A DNA stretch of 52,220 nt from Ophioceras dolichostomum (taxonomy: Eukaryota > Ascomycota > Sordariomycetes > Magnaporthales > Ophioceraceae). The position numbers and the translations under genes are program-made. The stretch covers positions 1,389 through 53,608 of the forward strand of contig PYST01000281.1 in the NCBI GenBank assembly GCA_003049485.1, in the 5' to 3' direction. Numbering within the stretch: position 1 is the stretch's first letter; every line of letters starts with the position of its first letter. Under the pieces are notes generated by a model, which was not told the DNA's origin, made no database searches, and saw nothing but the letters and a program-made list of their open reading frames with translations. Below, in pieces: positions 21,335 to 32,197 of this stretch.

Positions 21335-22002
21335 ACAAGCCTACCCTCACCCCGTGCATTCTAGTCTAGTCTGCAGTCCAGTCAGACTAACGCCCTCCTG
21401 TTCTAGTGACAGATCTCGAATTGAAGCATCGGGATGGTCGCACATTCCAACAACTGGCGATCTCAGCGCTGTTTAGCTCTCATAGGCACGACGAACCGAG
21501 ACTTCGTCCCGTGCTCTCTTCTCTATCCTCGCCCCGGCAAAACACCATCCCCATATTCCCCGAAGTGTTCTGCAATATGCCGAACTCCAGGGATGGATGA
21601 GGAGGAGGGAAAGAGGGGGGGTTAGTTACGTCGATAGCATCACGGCTTTAGAGGCGAGCGATACGAGATCATTCGGGAGGAGTTCAGTTTGATGGACCTG
21701 GCGTCATGGGGTGCAGGCCCCCTCTCTTAGGTAGTTCGGCCTATACACGGGACTCTGCCTGAGTGTCTAACCTCCACCCCTTTGACCCTATGTATCTCCT
21801 CTCCTCTCCTCTCCTCAATACATACCAGGAGACACACTCGGATGGCCGCTCATCGAGCCATAGGATCAATTATCAATTCATGAAATGCTTTCTTTTATCG
21901 TCTTGACGTGACTCATGCTCTCTGTTTTCATTACTGTTCTAACACTACAGTTCTCCCCTCCTCTCCCTCCGCTCGTCGTCCTCTCTCTATCTCACTCCAT
22001 CC
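21335..22002. other. Convergent 3' flanks, no gene seen
   Basis: This 668-bp gap lies between convergent gene ends. It includes a (TCTCC)n pyrimidine tract near 21795-21815. No coding feature is supported. Confidence 0.45.
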
Positions 22003-23358
22003 TCAGCAAACCTGAGGATCCCCAAGTCCCACATCCTGTGCCGCTAACAAGAACTCCATGAACGCCGCGCCCGTCTCCATCAGGTTCATATGGTACATCT
22101 CCGGCGTCGGGTAGAATGGGCAGCTAGCCTCCTCGTTGGGGTACCCGAACTCGATCGTGTACGCGTGCACCTTGTTGAGGCTCGGGTTCGCGAAGTGCCT
22201 CGAGTAGGAGTAGTCGTCGCTCGCGCCGCTCGTCGGGTACAGGTACGCGGCCTGCACGACCTCGAAGTGGCGGCCCGTCGCCGCGTCCATTGCGTTGCCC
22301 GTGCGCGTGCCGACGTACACGGCGTCGCGCCAGTCCTCCCCCGGTATGTACTCCGCGTAGACGATGCCCTTCCCGGGGTTGTCAGGCATGAGGCCGCGCA
22401 CGGAGTCGTAGGAGGCGTTCAGGAAGTTCATGTAGGGCTTTCGGAGCTGGTTCTCGTCGCTGCCCCAGCTGTGCAGAACGACTGACGCCATCGAGTGCAG
22501 GTCGATGTACCACCGCACCTTCTTGTACGTGTCCAGCACCCACTTGATGCCCCGCGTCTCGGGCTCGGAGAAGGCCAAGGTGCCGTGGAAGGTCTGGTCG
22601 GCCGGGTCGTCAGACGCGACGTTGGGTCCGACGGTCGGCTCGAATTTCTTGCGGAAGTCCCAGATGAAGTCGAAGTTCCTGTTCAAGTCTATGCCGACGG
22701 TGAGGTCGTTCCCGGGCGTGGCGGAGGCAGGGTTCCTGTTCTTGCGCCAGCAGCTGTTCGTCGACTGATCGTAGGCCACGCCGTCCGGGTTGCTGAGCGG
22801 CACGAACACGACGCCCGCCTCTAGGGCGCGCTTGACGTCGCAGGAGGTGTAGGAGCGCCCGCCGTAGGTGATTCCCACGTTGTGCTTGTTGGCGTACAGC
22901 AAGTCCGCGATAAAGTAGATGATGTTGTCCGAGGATCCCCGTTCGCGCGCGTGGATCGCGCCGTTGAGGTACACTCTGTACGCGTTGGTGCAGTTGCCGC
23001 CCTTTCCGCCGACGGCGCCGCCGAACTGCGAGCGGCCCTGCAGCGTCTTCTCGGGCGTCGTGAAGGTTGTGAAGCCGTACTCTGCTGCGAGTCCCTTGAA
23101 GGCCGACTCGATCTCGGCGATGCTGAGGAGCGACTTGAGGTCGGTGCCTGCTGGCTGCGTGCCCAGGCCGCGAGGGAAGGTCTTGCCGCCGCTGAAGCGG
23201 TCACCCGTGCCGATTGGGATCCCAGTGTTGTTATTCGACTGGCGCTTGGCGAGGAGGTGCATCGCCCCGAACCCCTCCGACTCCTCCGGCAGAATGCACG
23301 CCCTCGTCAGCTGCGCGAGGCACAGCGACGAGAGCCAGGTCTGTGATGATAACCTCAT
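22003..23358 (-). CDS. Secreted M14 zinc carboxypeptidase
   Basis: A single exon of 451 aa from the ATG at 23358. A signal peptide (MRLSSQTWLSSLCLAQLTRA) is followed by a short pro-segment ending LLAKR (residues 38-39), a Kex2-type cleavage site. The M14 fold is plain. HARE (zinc His and Glu) sits in LNGAIHARERGSSDN; GIDLNRNFDF carries the substrate-binding Asn-Arg; WYIDLHSM carries the third zinc ligand; YTIEFGYPNEE carries the catalytic Glu. All key residues are present, so the enzyme is probably active. Family knowledge: fungal secreted M14 enzymes remove C-terminal residues from peptides for nutrition. It ends QDVGLGDPQVC with no anchor. No intron is needed. Specificity (A or B type) cannot be read by eye. 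Confidence 0.92.
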   Translation of the reverse strand: MRLSSQTWLSSLCLAQLTRACILPEESEGFGAMHLLAKRQSNNNTGIPIGTGDRFSGGKTFPRGLGTQPAGTDLKSLLSIAEIESAFKGLAAEYGFTTFTTPEKTLQGRSQFGGAVGGKGGNCTNAYRVYLNGAIHARERGSSDNIIYFIADLLYANKHNVGITYGGRSYTSCDVKRALEAGVVFVPLSNPDGVAYDQSTNSCWRKNRNPASATPGNDLTVGIDLNRNFDFIWDFRKKFEPTVGPNVASDDPADQTFHGTLAFSEPETRGIKWVLDTYKKVRWYIDLHSMASVVLHSWGSDENQLRKPYMNFLNASYDSVRGLMPDNPGKGIVYAEYIPGEDWRDAVYVGTRTGNAMDAATGRHFEVVQAAYLYPTSGASDDYSYSRHFANPSLNKVHAYTIEFGYPNEEASCPFYPTPEMYHMNLMETGAAFMEFLLAAQDVGLGDPQVC

Positions 23359-24867
23359 TATCGGCGACAGCAACGGTGCGAATCAGGAGGAGGAGGATGG
23401 AGGAGTGTGGGAGGAGAGTGGGGACCAGCAACTGTTGTCCGATGGAGGGGAAAGAGGAGGGCGACACCGGACACGAGAAGGAAAGAGCGTGTGTGACCAT
23501 GCGAGGGTATGTGAATAACAGGTGAGCGGGGGATGGAAGCTACTTTATTGGGGACCGGAGCGCAGTGCGACAGGACGGGCGGACGAAAAGCAGGTGAATG
23601 CACCGATCCCGCTGCTACATCCGGGTATGATTCCCTTGAGTACATCCAATGATCGTCCTCCTCCCTAGTGAAGCTCCATCCAGGAATTATTGCGAGGTAA
23701 CCTCACTAACGTGGGTTGCCGTCATCTCCATCTGTTTTTCCTTGCCCAGGTTCCATGTTTTGGTGGTGGCGGTAGGTAGCTCGAGGTGGTAGGTATGACC
23801 TGAGCTACGGTACCTGAGAAATGATAACTTGAATACATCAATTCTCCCCGAGCTTCCCTTTCCTCGCGCGTGCCATTATTGGCCCTATCGCCCCCCTCAC
23901 TGGATTGGGCAGCTGCGTAACATGCTGTATCACGGCAATGACGATGCCGAGAAATGCGCGTTATCTTGTGCCTGATTGCGATAGGCGGGAGGGTGCCAGT
24001 CTGGTCAATCTGGTCAATCTGGTGGTTTCTCCCCCCGACTTTTTCCCCCAACTCGACATCACTCGCAACCGAGATGCGGAGCGGTCCCATCCGGATCAGG
24101 CAGGTCCTGGTGGTGGGTGGTCAGGGTGTTTCAGGGGTAAGCCCGCCAACGAGGGGTCACATTCCTGCGCGGGGAATTGACGGTTAGGGGCGTGCTGCAC
24201 TGCCTCGCTGCTAATAAGAAAACACCAGCTCGGCGACCTCACCACAACACCACACACATCTGTAGCCAAGAAGTATGCGAAAGCTTAGCATGCCATGAGG
24301 CCGGATGATCGATAATATCAGACAAGGCGGCTACTTTTTTTTGGATGTCTCTTATCTCATTTCTCTGTTCTTCGTTCAGGTAGCTTGTGTGCCCTAGACC
24401 TCGCGACTCTGACTCGTCATCAATCATCAAATCCTCCTAGCAGCCGCCCTCTTTAGCCTAAGAGCATATTGCTGCCTGCAGCTGGCTCTACGCCCCTGGA
24501 TTTCCAAGCCCATGCATGTGCATATCCATGGCTTTTTGTATTATTCTGCCTTGACCGCGGACCCGGGCTTTTTAGTTGTTGTTTAGTTTCTTGGTAACCA
24601 GTGTGTGAAGGTGCCCTTTCGTGTGTCCGATTCGAATCCCAAAGAGACAAGAGGAGGCTCCCTCTCGCTGCTCGGAGCGTATACGGCAAGACGGTGGGGA
24701 TAACAAGCGTGCGCCGGATCGGCCCTGTCCTCGCGTCGAGAACAGGTTTCGTTACAGGTTCCTGAAAAGAGAAGGAGAAAAACATGCGTTAATGTATAAT
24801 TATAACGAACAAACTATACACAAGCAGACACTGAAGGTCAACCAAGATGGCTCTTCTGTCTTCGTCA
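23359..24867. other. 1.5-kb gene-poor interval
   Basis: No gene is supported. The left end is the carboxypeptidase promoter; the right end is the 3' flank of a small secreted-protein gene. A short direct repeat (TGGTCAATC, two to three copies) lies near 24000-24025. Open frames are short and featureless. Confidence 0.45.
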
Positions 24868-25556
24868 CTATGTAAATGTTGCCTTGGCTTGTTTCTCCTC
24901 GATACGGCTCAGGTGGCCATTCGGCCAGTCAGTGAAATACACATACTTTATATGTGCGGCAGTAATGCTAGTGTGGCACCGGAACCGGCGGACTCCGTCT
25001 ATGAGCCAGTTCGTATCCGAAAGGCAGCTGAAGTTGCCTTCGTTGACGACCGCGCATGACCCATAAGTTTGGTCATCCAGGCCGATCATGTCGTAGCCGC
25101 TGTGCCTGTAGATTGCTAAACGCTCGAGAAGACAAACCAGCTGGTAAGCCTACTATACTGCATGTTGTGCGGCAGGCGTGTCCGGCCAGGGAGGAGGAGG
25201 CAGGGGAAATGAGCGAGATGGGGATGCTGGGACTTACTCCAATGATAGGTAGGGTTTTCCGTATGGAAGTTCATCTCCAACACCTCGACGTCCTCGGCGA
25301 CCCCAAGGTGGGAACATCCGTCCCCGACGCACCGGACGCCGGTGTTCCAGACGCTGACGTCGTCCCTAAGCCTGAAAAGAACGTTGCCGTCAAAAACTTC
25401 TGGGCACACAGGTATCTGGTCGAAGACGTAGAATCCTGCAATAAATTTGTGTTTGTCGTGGCCCACGTGCTCTCTGACGACCCAGATGTCGAAATTAGCG
25501 GCAGAAAAGGAGAGAATAGCCCCCACGAGGGCGAGCAGGTTGATGATGATGCGCAT
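24868..25556 (-). CDS. Small secreted protein of unknown function
   Basis: Two exons, 25556-25238 and 25115-24868, about 188 aa, with a 122-nt intron (donor GTAAGT, acceptor GTTTAG, phase 1). Another AG ten bases downstream of the chosen acceptor gives a stop, so this acceptor is preferred. A signal peptide covers MRIIINLLALVGAILSFSAA. The mature part includes FDIWVVREHVG, FDQIPVCPEVFDG, VRCVGDGCSHLG, YGSCAVVNEGNFSC, FRCHTS and a Lys-rich end. Six Cys lie in the mature part. The second exon repeats features of the first in reverse order only loosely; I see no internal duplication. I do not recognise a family. It is probably extracellular. Confidence is for the gene model. Confidence 0.68.
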
Positions 25557-26862
25557 GATGCGCGGTTATATGCGGTAGTTGCAGCCAAAATAATATTTGC
25601 AAAAGTGCCTATAGCTGGCGTGGCTAGAACAGGTAGACTCCTCTCTATTTGAGAAGCTTTAAGGAGCGTTGCATGGTCCACAGTTTAATATCCTGAGCCA
25701 TAGCTCAAAAGAGACCACCATGGTGTCAGGGAGAGGAGCCTGAGAAGTTGGCCGCCTTTGTATCCCTTCATATCCGTGTAGATCTTCCGGTTTCTATCTC
25801 CTTCGAAAACGAGAAGATGTTATCGCAGCGAGTTCCACCCAGGTCGCTTGTCCTCCTTGTCCTGTTCCATCATAACGGATGTTCATACTCTGATCTTACG
25901 TGGTAGCTGAGGTCGGGGGCATCCTGAGGATCGGGCGTTGTGCTGTGGGTGGAGCAGACGGGCAGCGAATACCGGTTGCCATGAGATCCAAACCGGAACC
26001 GGTGATTCTGTGGTACCGGCGTCTTCGGAGAGGGTTGGTCCTCCGCGAAAATTGTCCTACCACAAACGCCAAGACAAAAAACCCCAGCGCGTAGTAATAC
26101 GTGGAGCAGACAGCCATTTCTCTTCGGACAAGCCAGGGCTGCCGCGGTTAGAATTATTGCCACCCGGCTGGATGCCCGAGAAAGGCACCTGGGGTTATTC
26201 CAAAGCTAACGGTCGGGGACACCATACACGCAGTTTCGGGTTCCTCGGCGAGTCCGAGCATTGTCACACGAGCATATTGTGATGGGGTATGCGGAAGATT
26301 CGCCGCTGTTACCACGGTCTGCGTTGTAGTGTATGTATATCAATGTGCTTGATGTTTGATTCGGTATCATTAGAGGTCCCTGTCTTATACTGTACGCTTA
26401 ACCAGAATATCGTACGTTGAGCCCTAGGGTTACTATTCATAGCACTCCTATGAACGCATTCAGCTGGTGAAAACGAGTATTCTATTGTCGGCTTAGATCT
26501 ATCTATCGTACGGAAACAGGAAAGAGGATCCTTCCTCTCTTTTTATTAACGGCTCCCTCCTCTGCACGACTCGTCCGTGCTGTAAGTCAAACTGATCTCT
26601 TACCGGACGAGAGTCGTGCTTCTACGGTGAAACCGCTCCCTGTCTCCTGCCCTTCGAGTGCAGTCACATGATCTGTCTTCCAATAGTTATATAACAAAAA
26701 GATTAATACACTAGGTACACTCGCTGTTCTATCTGATGTCGTATGCCGCGGCAACCCGAGTTGTTCCCCATCCCATGAAGAATCATTACGCGCCGGATCC
26801 GCCTCTAGCTCCCTGGTACTGGCCGACTACCGGGCTAGAAAAACCCGTCCCAAACTAGGTAG
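25557..26862. other. 1.3-kb gene-poor interval with a hairpin
   Basis: No convincing gene. A 73-codon frame at 26117-25896 (minus) starts with a hydrophobic stretch but has no other support. The right part, 26280-26860, is AT-richer than its flanks and holds a bulged inverted repeat at 26564-26619. It may include the 3' untranslated region of the gene ending at 26863. Confidence 0.45.
26564..26619. repeat. Bulged inverted repeat (hairpin)
   Basis: GCACGACTCGTCCG at 26564-26577 pairs with CGGACGAGAGTCGTGC at 26604-26619: 14 base pairs with a two-base AG bulge and a loop of 26 nt. It stands in an intergenic AT-richer patch. It may be a fragment of a small inverted-repeat element or a transcript end structure; neither is shown. 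Confidence 0.8.
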
Positions 26863-28410
26863 TTATACAATGGTCGTCCCCGAGGATTCGATACTGCTGA
26901 TGATGGCAAGTAAAGCCAGGATGACTAAAAAGACATGGTTGGTGAGCCTTGAATTGGTACGATCATGATAGAGTGCAACACCTACTTGACGATGAGGTGA
27001 GGATGAAGCTGGCCACGGTGAATGATGTTTGCGGGTCACCTCCCGTGCTACTCCAAATGATGCCCACGAGACAAGAAGCAAGCCACGGGATGCTCCCTGC
27101 GATCGCGATCCTTCGGCTGTTCCACCCCTCGACGAACTCCAGCGCGTGGCGTTGTCGCAGTTGGCGGAGTCGGAAGACCCATTGGATCCAGTCGGTTCCA
27201 TCCTTCGACAGTGCGTCCGGGTTTCGGTATGCATACATCATTTCCTGCAGCACGAACCCATCCAGTGGCACCACCGTCGGCCGTGTTGTTGGGGTGTACT
27301 ACATCCACGAGAAGCAAGGAACAGGACGGAGAGGAAACAGGTCAGCAATATGCCCGGCATCGTTCCACTAAAATGAAAGTCGCCTTGAGGCAGGGAGGAC
27401 CTAATTACCGCGAGAATGCGGAACGCGCGAAGCGTCTTCAGCGAAAGGTGGCGCCTGAGGAAGCCGCACATCTCCTGCTCGAAGACCCTGCGCATCTCGA
27501 GGAAGAACTGCGCGTCGTCGGCTATCAGATGAGCCCTCGCCTGCCGGGCCGCCTGGAAGCTCTCGTTGGACTCGAATCGCTCGCGCAGGACGCACTCTAT
27601 CTGGCCCTTGGTGCACCCCTCCGAGCCGGACCGGTAGCAGACCAGGTTGAGGGAGCAGGTGGGGCTTTCCACGTTAAAGTGCACCGATTTCACGGTCGAC
27701 CTCCTGTGGAGCGAGTCTACGGCGGCGGCGGCGGCGGACGCGGCGGCGCTGCTGCTTCCCCCAGAAAGAAGAGTCGAGACCGGAGGAAATAGGCCCGCGG
27801 CGACGACGTGTGGGCCTTCATCTGCGGATAGGGTGAGTAGGGGCCAGTCGGGCCTGTCCATCACGTCTGCAACCTTGATGTCCTGGGTGGGAGGAGGTGG
27901 TGTCTCTTGGGCAGCGATGCTCCCTGGTGGTTTGCTTTCGCTTCCCCTCGCCGCAATGCTAGCAGTGGCAGCCTCAGGTGGCTGCAGAGTAGGCAGCTGG
28001 TCGGGAACGGCGATGGTGTCGGGGACCGGCTTTCGCAATATCGCGGTTGGAGCTCGTGAGGCGGCATCATTGCTTGGAACTTGGGGACGATTGAATCCGT
28101 ACAGCTGGGCTAATTGATGACCTAGGGGAGAATAAGGAGAGCTGGGGTTCCGAGGAGGAGCCGGATGGCTTGGATTCGAAGTTGGAGGAGATCTTGATAA
28201 TGAGGAACGTCTCAGGGGTGAAGGAAGTGCGGTTGAGGAAGGGTGTAATTTTAATTTGAAGGCGGGGAGGCGAGGAGGTTCCACTGATGATGACCAGTCG
28301 GTCGCAGTAAATGACGACGATGATGATAACAGGCCTTCTGCACCCTCGCCCTTGGAGTGTTGGTCGAGGGCAGGGGCCTCATTCCCCGTTTTTGGCTCCA
28401 GGGACGCCAT
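26863..28410 (-). CDS. Fungal two-TM protein with disordered N-terminus
   Basis: Three exons, 28410-27409, 27298-26986 and 26924-26863, about 458 aa. Introns of 110 and 61 nt have donors GTAATT and GTAGGT and acceptors TGTAG and TTTTAG, in phase. The start is the first ATG of the frame. Residues 1-255 are Ser/Pro-rich and disordered. The conserved part begins with TVKSVHFNVESPTCSL and continues through FLEMRRVFEQEMCGFLRRH, LSLKTLRAFRILAYTPTTRP, VPLDGFVLQEMMYAYRNP, WIQWVFRLRQLRQRHALEFV and EGWNSRRIAIAGSIPWLAS. Two close membrane helices end the protein, the second split by the last intron (FTVASFILT, then IILALLAII). I know this as a common Pezizomycotina family without assigned function, often in variable regions. 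Probably a membrane protein with the N-terminus in the cytosol. Confidence 0.75.
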
Positions 28411-28651
28411 GCCTCTTGCCAGTTCTTCTATCCTCAATGCGACACACGAGGGCAATACTTGGGGACAACCGAGACGCAATCGAGCGGCACACTCCGGTCC
28501 TTGAAAACCAAGCTTTTGACTGGGACTTGTTACCCATTTTTATGTTACATGAGGCACGCTAACGTCTCAGCCGCACGCCAAATCGGGAGTCGACGTAGAA
28601 AAAAGGCAAGCAGCCACGAGTCGGCGGCCGCCACAACAACCACTCAGCTTC

Positions 28652-29986
28652 TCAGTTATTCGCCCCCTGTTCGCCCTGGCGTCCCTGCGCCTCAGCTGAA
28701 AGCCTCGCAAACGAGTCGAAAGCCTGCATGAACGGCAAGAGAAGCAGCAACAGTGGAATCAGCTGACCAAAGCCGATCTCGCTCTCCTTGTGCACCTGCT
28801 TGCTTTCCATCAGGTCGTGGCCGAACCGCCTGTCCCCGACCGTCCAAAAAATCCCGAGGCCGAACCACACCAGGAGTTCCAGCACATGCCAGACCTCCGA
28901 CGACAGCGTGTACCAGAACGCCAAGAAAATCGAATGCGGAATAGTTAGGAGTAGCTTCCTCCCCTTCTGGATGCCTCCACGCCCTTCTTTCCAGCTACCC
29001 TCTTTCGTCGACGCCACCGCCCCCAAACTGCCCGACCCACCACAACCAGGAGCAGCCAGCTGGAATGCCTTCTCGTCCACCACGTGGTGCCTAACCCGGT
29101 CAACCCAAAAGATGCACCCCGTCCGCCACAGCAAAAAGATGTTGATCGGGTAATTGTAAAGTATCAGCACGAAATTCACAACCATCCACTGCAGTGCCGA
29201 CCCGCTCTTCTTGCCTCCAAGCATGCACAGCACAGGACACCTGAACTCGGCGTACCAATTCCCATAGCCCGAGACCCAGAACACATAGAGCATCAATCCG
29301 GCAAGTGCCGCCATCAGGACGATCCTCAGCAGCCTCGCGAACCGCGCACTCCGCAGCGTATTATGCGGGTTTGCCTCCCTGCCCGCAGACCCGCGCTTCA
29401 CGCTCTCGATCTTGACCTTCCTGAACACGAGCATGGCGAGCAGGTGGGTGTTCCCGCTGAACCAGGCCAGGTCCGTCGCCATGTTGAAGTGGTACGCGCT
29501 GATGGAGCCGTCGAACATCTTCGCGATAGCCGTGACGAGTAACGCGATGCCCGTGACGAGCTGCTGGTCGCTGAGGGTCATCACCACGTCGTACGTGCAG
29601 CCCGCGTAGACCTCCGGGTCGAACCCCCTTTCTAGGAGGAAGCGCCTGGGCGGCTCGCAGACGAGGTGGCAGGCGACGCGGTCGATGGGGTTGAAGATCG
29701 GCGGCGATGTATCCCCTCCGTCCCTCGGCTTGTGGAGGATGAGGCAGATGAGCGTCGCGGTGATGGTGATGGCGGCTGAGGCGACGAAGGCGGCGATGAC
29801 GCCCGGTCCGGCTATTTCAGGGTCCGCTTCGATGGGGGGACAGAAGCACTCGTGGTACATGGTACAGTCGAAGGGGAAGGCGGGCCGTCTGGGCGCGCCT
29901 TGCCAGCAGAGGACTTCTTCGTGGTTGTATTCCATGGTTGTCGTTGGCTTTCTTTGTCCCGCAGGATTGCTTTTCGAGGAGGACAT
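28652..29986 (-). CDS. Fungal polytopic membrane protein, unknown function
   Basis: A single exon of 444 aa from an ATG at 29986. The N-terminal outer part has several Cys (CWQGAP, FDCTMYHECFCPP) followed by DPEIAGPGVIAAFVASAA, which leads into the first membrane helix. About seven hydrophobic segments follow, among them QQLVTGIALLVTAIAKMF, FARLLRIVLMAALAGLMLYV, MVVNFVLILYNYPINIFLLW and FGQLIPLLLLLLPFMQAF. DPEIAG-type membrane proteins are widespread in filamentous ascomycetes and carry no firm function. The seven-helix layout resembles orphan fungal receptors or transport-related proteins but no diagnostic motif is visible. The adjacent gene on the same strand (26863-28410) is also membrane-bound; spacing is 241 bp. 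Confidence 0.76.
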   Translation of the reverse strand: MSSSKSNPAGQRKPTTTMEYNHEEVLCWQGAPRRPAFPFDCTMYHECFCPPIEADPEIAGPGVIAAFVASAAITITATLICLILHKPRDGGDTSPPIFNPIDRVACHLVCEPPRRFLLERGFDPEVYAGCTYDVVMTLSDQQLVTGIALLVTAIAKMFDGSISAYHFNMATDLAWFSGNTHLLAMLVFRKVKIESVKRGSAGREANPHNTLRSARFARLLRIVLMAALAGLMLYVFWVSGYGNWYAEFRCPVLCMLGGKKSGSALQWMVVNFVLILYNYPINIFLLWRTGCIFWVDRVRHHVVDEKAFQLAAPGCGGSGSLGAVASTKEGSWKEGRGGIQKGRKLLLTIPHSIFLAFWYTLSSEVWHVLELLVWFGLGIFWTVGDRRFGHDLMESKQVHKESEIGFGQLIPLLLLLLPFMQAFDSFARLSAEAQGRQGEQGANN

Positions 29987-30456
29987 TGTGATGAAGTGAG
30001 AGGAACAGAGTATATCATCAGCATGACTTTATGCAAAAGGGGCATATGGAGACATACGTGCATCTGAAAGAGGGATTATCCCCTGATTATTCATGTGATG
30101 CCTGGGCTCTCTCGTCTTGGTGCCGTTGGTTTAAAGTTTAAGGTTATAACTAACAAGAGAGAGCTGCATGTCAATGACACGGGCGAGGTTCCATTCTAGG
30201 AAATTCTGTCTTATGACATGTGCTTGACCGTCGACATCCCCTTGATTTACTGGTGCAAAGTGTGTACGATGACTGTATGGTCTAATGAGCTAGAAGGGAG
30301 GCAACACTGGCGTCGCGAGAAATTACGATACGGAACTCCCAGTCCACAACACTCAACTCCCTGTCCGAAAGCGGACTCAGCCACATCTCGGCCTTCCGAG
30401 TTTTTCGGACCGCTCACCTCTCTCTGCTGGCATCCGACAGGATGAAGCTGTTTACA
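29987..30456. other. Intergenic, no gene seen
   Basis: This 470-bp gap lies upstream of the membrane-protein gene and downstream of the GH43 gene, both minus strand. It presumably holds the former's promoter. No coding feature is supported. Confidence 0.45.
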
Positions 30457-32197
30457 TCACACCCTCACCAACTCAAACTCCTTCACAAGCACCGACCCTC
30501 CCAAAGCCTTAGTGGCATAGTTGAACACAGCAAACCGAAAAGCCATGAAGTACTGCCACCGATTATGCAGCCCGAACTGCGGCCCCAGATTCGTAAACCT
30601 GCTCCCGTCCGTGCTATACGAGAACTGCGTCGGGTTCAACGAACTATTCGTGCCCCTCCCAAAGCTCGGCGTCACATTCGCCGTGACGCGCAGCCAGACA
30701 TCGGCAGCCGATGCGGTTGCGAGGCTCGCAGTCGCCTTTACGGACCCCCCGCTCGTCGTGGCCCAGCCGCCAGACTGGGATGCGATGATGCCGTGCACGG
30801 CCACCAGCTCTAGCGACGAGCCCGTCTTGCGCACGCCGATGTACGCCGAATCGTCGCGGAAGATGGCGACGCCCACGACGTCGCCGTCGGACATGTTGGC
30901 CACGCTGAGGCGGAAGGTGCCGCTGCTTTGCGGGCCGAGGATGCGGTGCGTGAGCGTGTTGCGGGCGGAGTAGAAGTCGGTGGTAACCCTCGAGGTGCGC
31001 AGCGTGAGGCCGTCGTTGTTGAGGGTGAAGGCGCTCTTGTCTGGGTTGTGGTTCCACTCCCACTCGGGCCCGAGCTTCGTGCCGGAGAAGGTGTCCTTGT
31101 ACGGCCCCGCCGGCGTGAGCGTCTTGGTGGTGCGGATGGGGGAGGGGTACGTCTTTCCCCAGCCTCCTGACGAGTCGGTGACGATCACTGGCCAGTTGCT
31201 TTCCCACCGCAGCGGGGCGAGGGCGGGGATGCGGCCGGCTGGGTAGGCGTCGAGGAAGGCCATGTAGTACCAGTTGCCGTCTGGGGTGTCGACGATGCCT
31301 CCCTGGTGGGGTGTGCCGGAGTACGGGATGGGCGACTTCATCCCGTTGAGGATCGTCTTTTGAGTGTACGGCCCCCATACGCTGTCTGCCCTTAGAGCTA
31401 TTTGTCCGTTGGCTGGACGGGTCTGCCAGACGAAGTACTGGCCGTTGATCTTGTACATCCTGGCTCCTTCGATGCTGCTGCCGGGAGTTGCGATAGTCTA
31501 TGAGGACACAGGGTCTGTTAGCCCTGCATCATTGTCATCATTACCGCCTGTCGAGGGATACGGGGTTGCTCTTCGTTGCGGTTGTGGAGCGTCCGGGGGG
31601 AGGGATGGACACAAAACCGTAGAGAAGGACTTCCGGCTCACGTACCGCAGTCCGCTCGATCTTCAGCCCGTCGGATGACAGCTTGGCAAGCTTCGTCGTG
31701 CCCTGGCCGTACGCAATGTACATGGAGTCGTCATCGTCGATGAGCAGACCTGCGTCGTACATGCACTCGCTGATCGGAGGGTGAGCCTCCCACTCCGCAG
31801 CCGGGTCACGCGACGTGAACACGTACGTCTTGGCGAAGTCGATGCACCCGTACCAGTACCACAGGCCGTTGCTCTTGCGGTACCGCATCGTGCTCGCCCA
31901 GATGCCATTGACGTAGCCCCGCTCGGTGGTGTTGAGGTAGTACTTGCTCCCGAAGCTAAGCTCTGGCACGGAGTGGCCGATGAAACGCCAGTTCACCAGG
32001 TCGTACGACTCCAGGATCGGCGCGCCCGGGGAGTAGTGCATCGTCGAGGCCGAGTAGTAGTACTTGTCGTCGACTCGGAAGATGTCGAGGTCTGCGAGGT
32101 CCTCGTACAGGACCGGGTTCGTGTACTGGCATCTTGCCAGCGATGCAAGCCCGGTTGCAGCAAGAAACACGGAGACGGTGCGAAGGAGTGACCTCAT
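30457..32197 (-). CDS. Secreted GH43 glycosidase with C-terminal beta-sandwich
   Basis: Two exons, 32197-31646 and 31497-30457, about 530 aa; a 148-nt intron has donor GTACGT, branch GCTAAC and acceptor TCATAG (phase 0). The start is the first ATG. A signal peptide ends near LARCQ (residues 1-24). The five-blade GH43 propeller follows. NPVLYEDLADLDIFRVDD carries the catalytic base Asp, MYDAGLLIDDDDSMYIAYG the pKa-tuning Asp, and GSSIEGARMYK the acid Glu. From about residue 310 (YKDTFSGTKLGPEWEWN) a beta-sandwich domain of the XynB C-terminal type runs to the end. Family knowledge: enzymes of this two-domain type (GH43_11 and relatives) act on xylo-oligosaccharides or arabinosyl side chains. 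With the GH45 gene it shows plant cell wall degrading capacity. All three catalytic acids appear present. Confidence 0.9.

Noticed and set aside
25896..26163. Two overlapping small minus-strand frames with a hydrophobic start
   Set aside because: No splice structure, domain or composition support; one membrane-like stretch alone is not enough.
30644..31378. 244-codon minus-strand frame inside the GH43 gene
   Set aside because: It is the shifted frame of the GH43 exon, full of His and Arg, with no domain.
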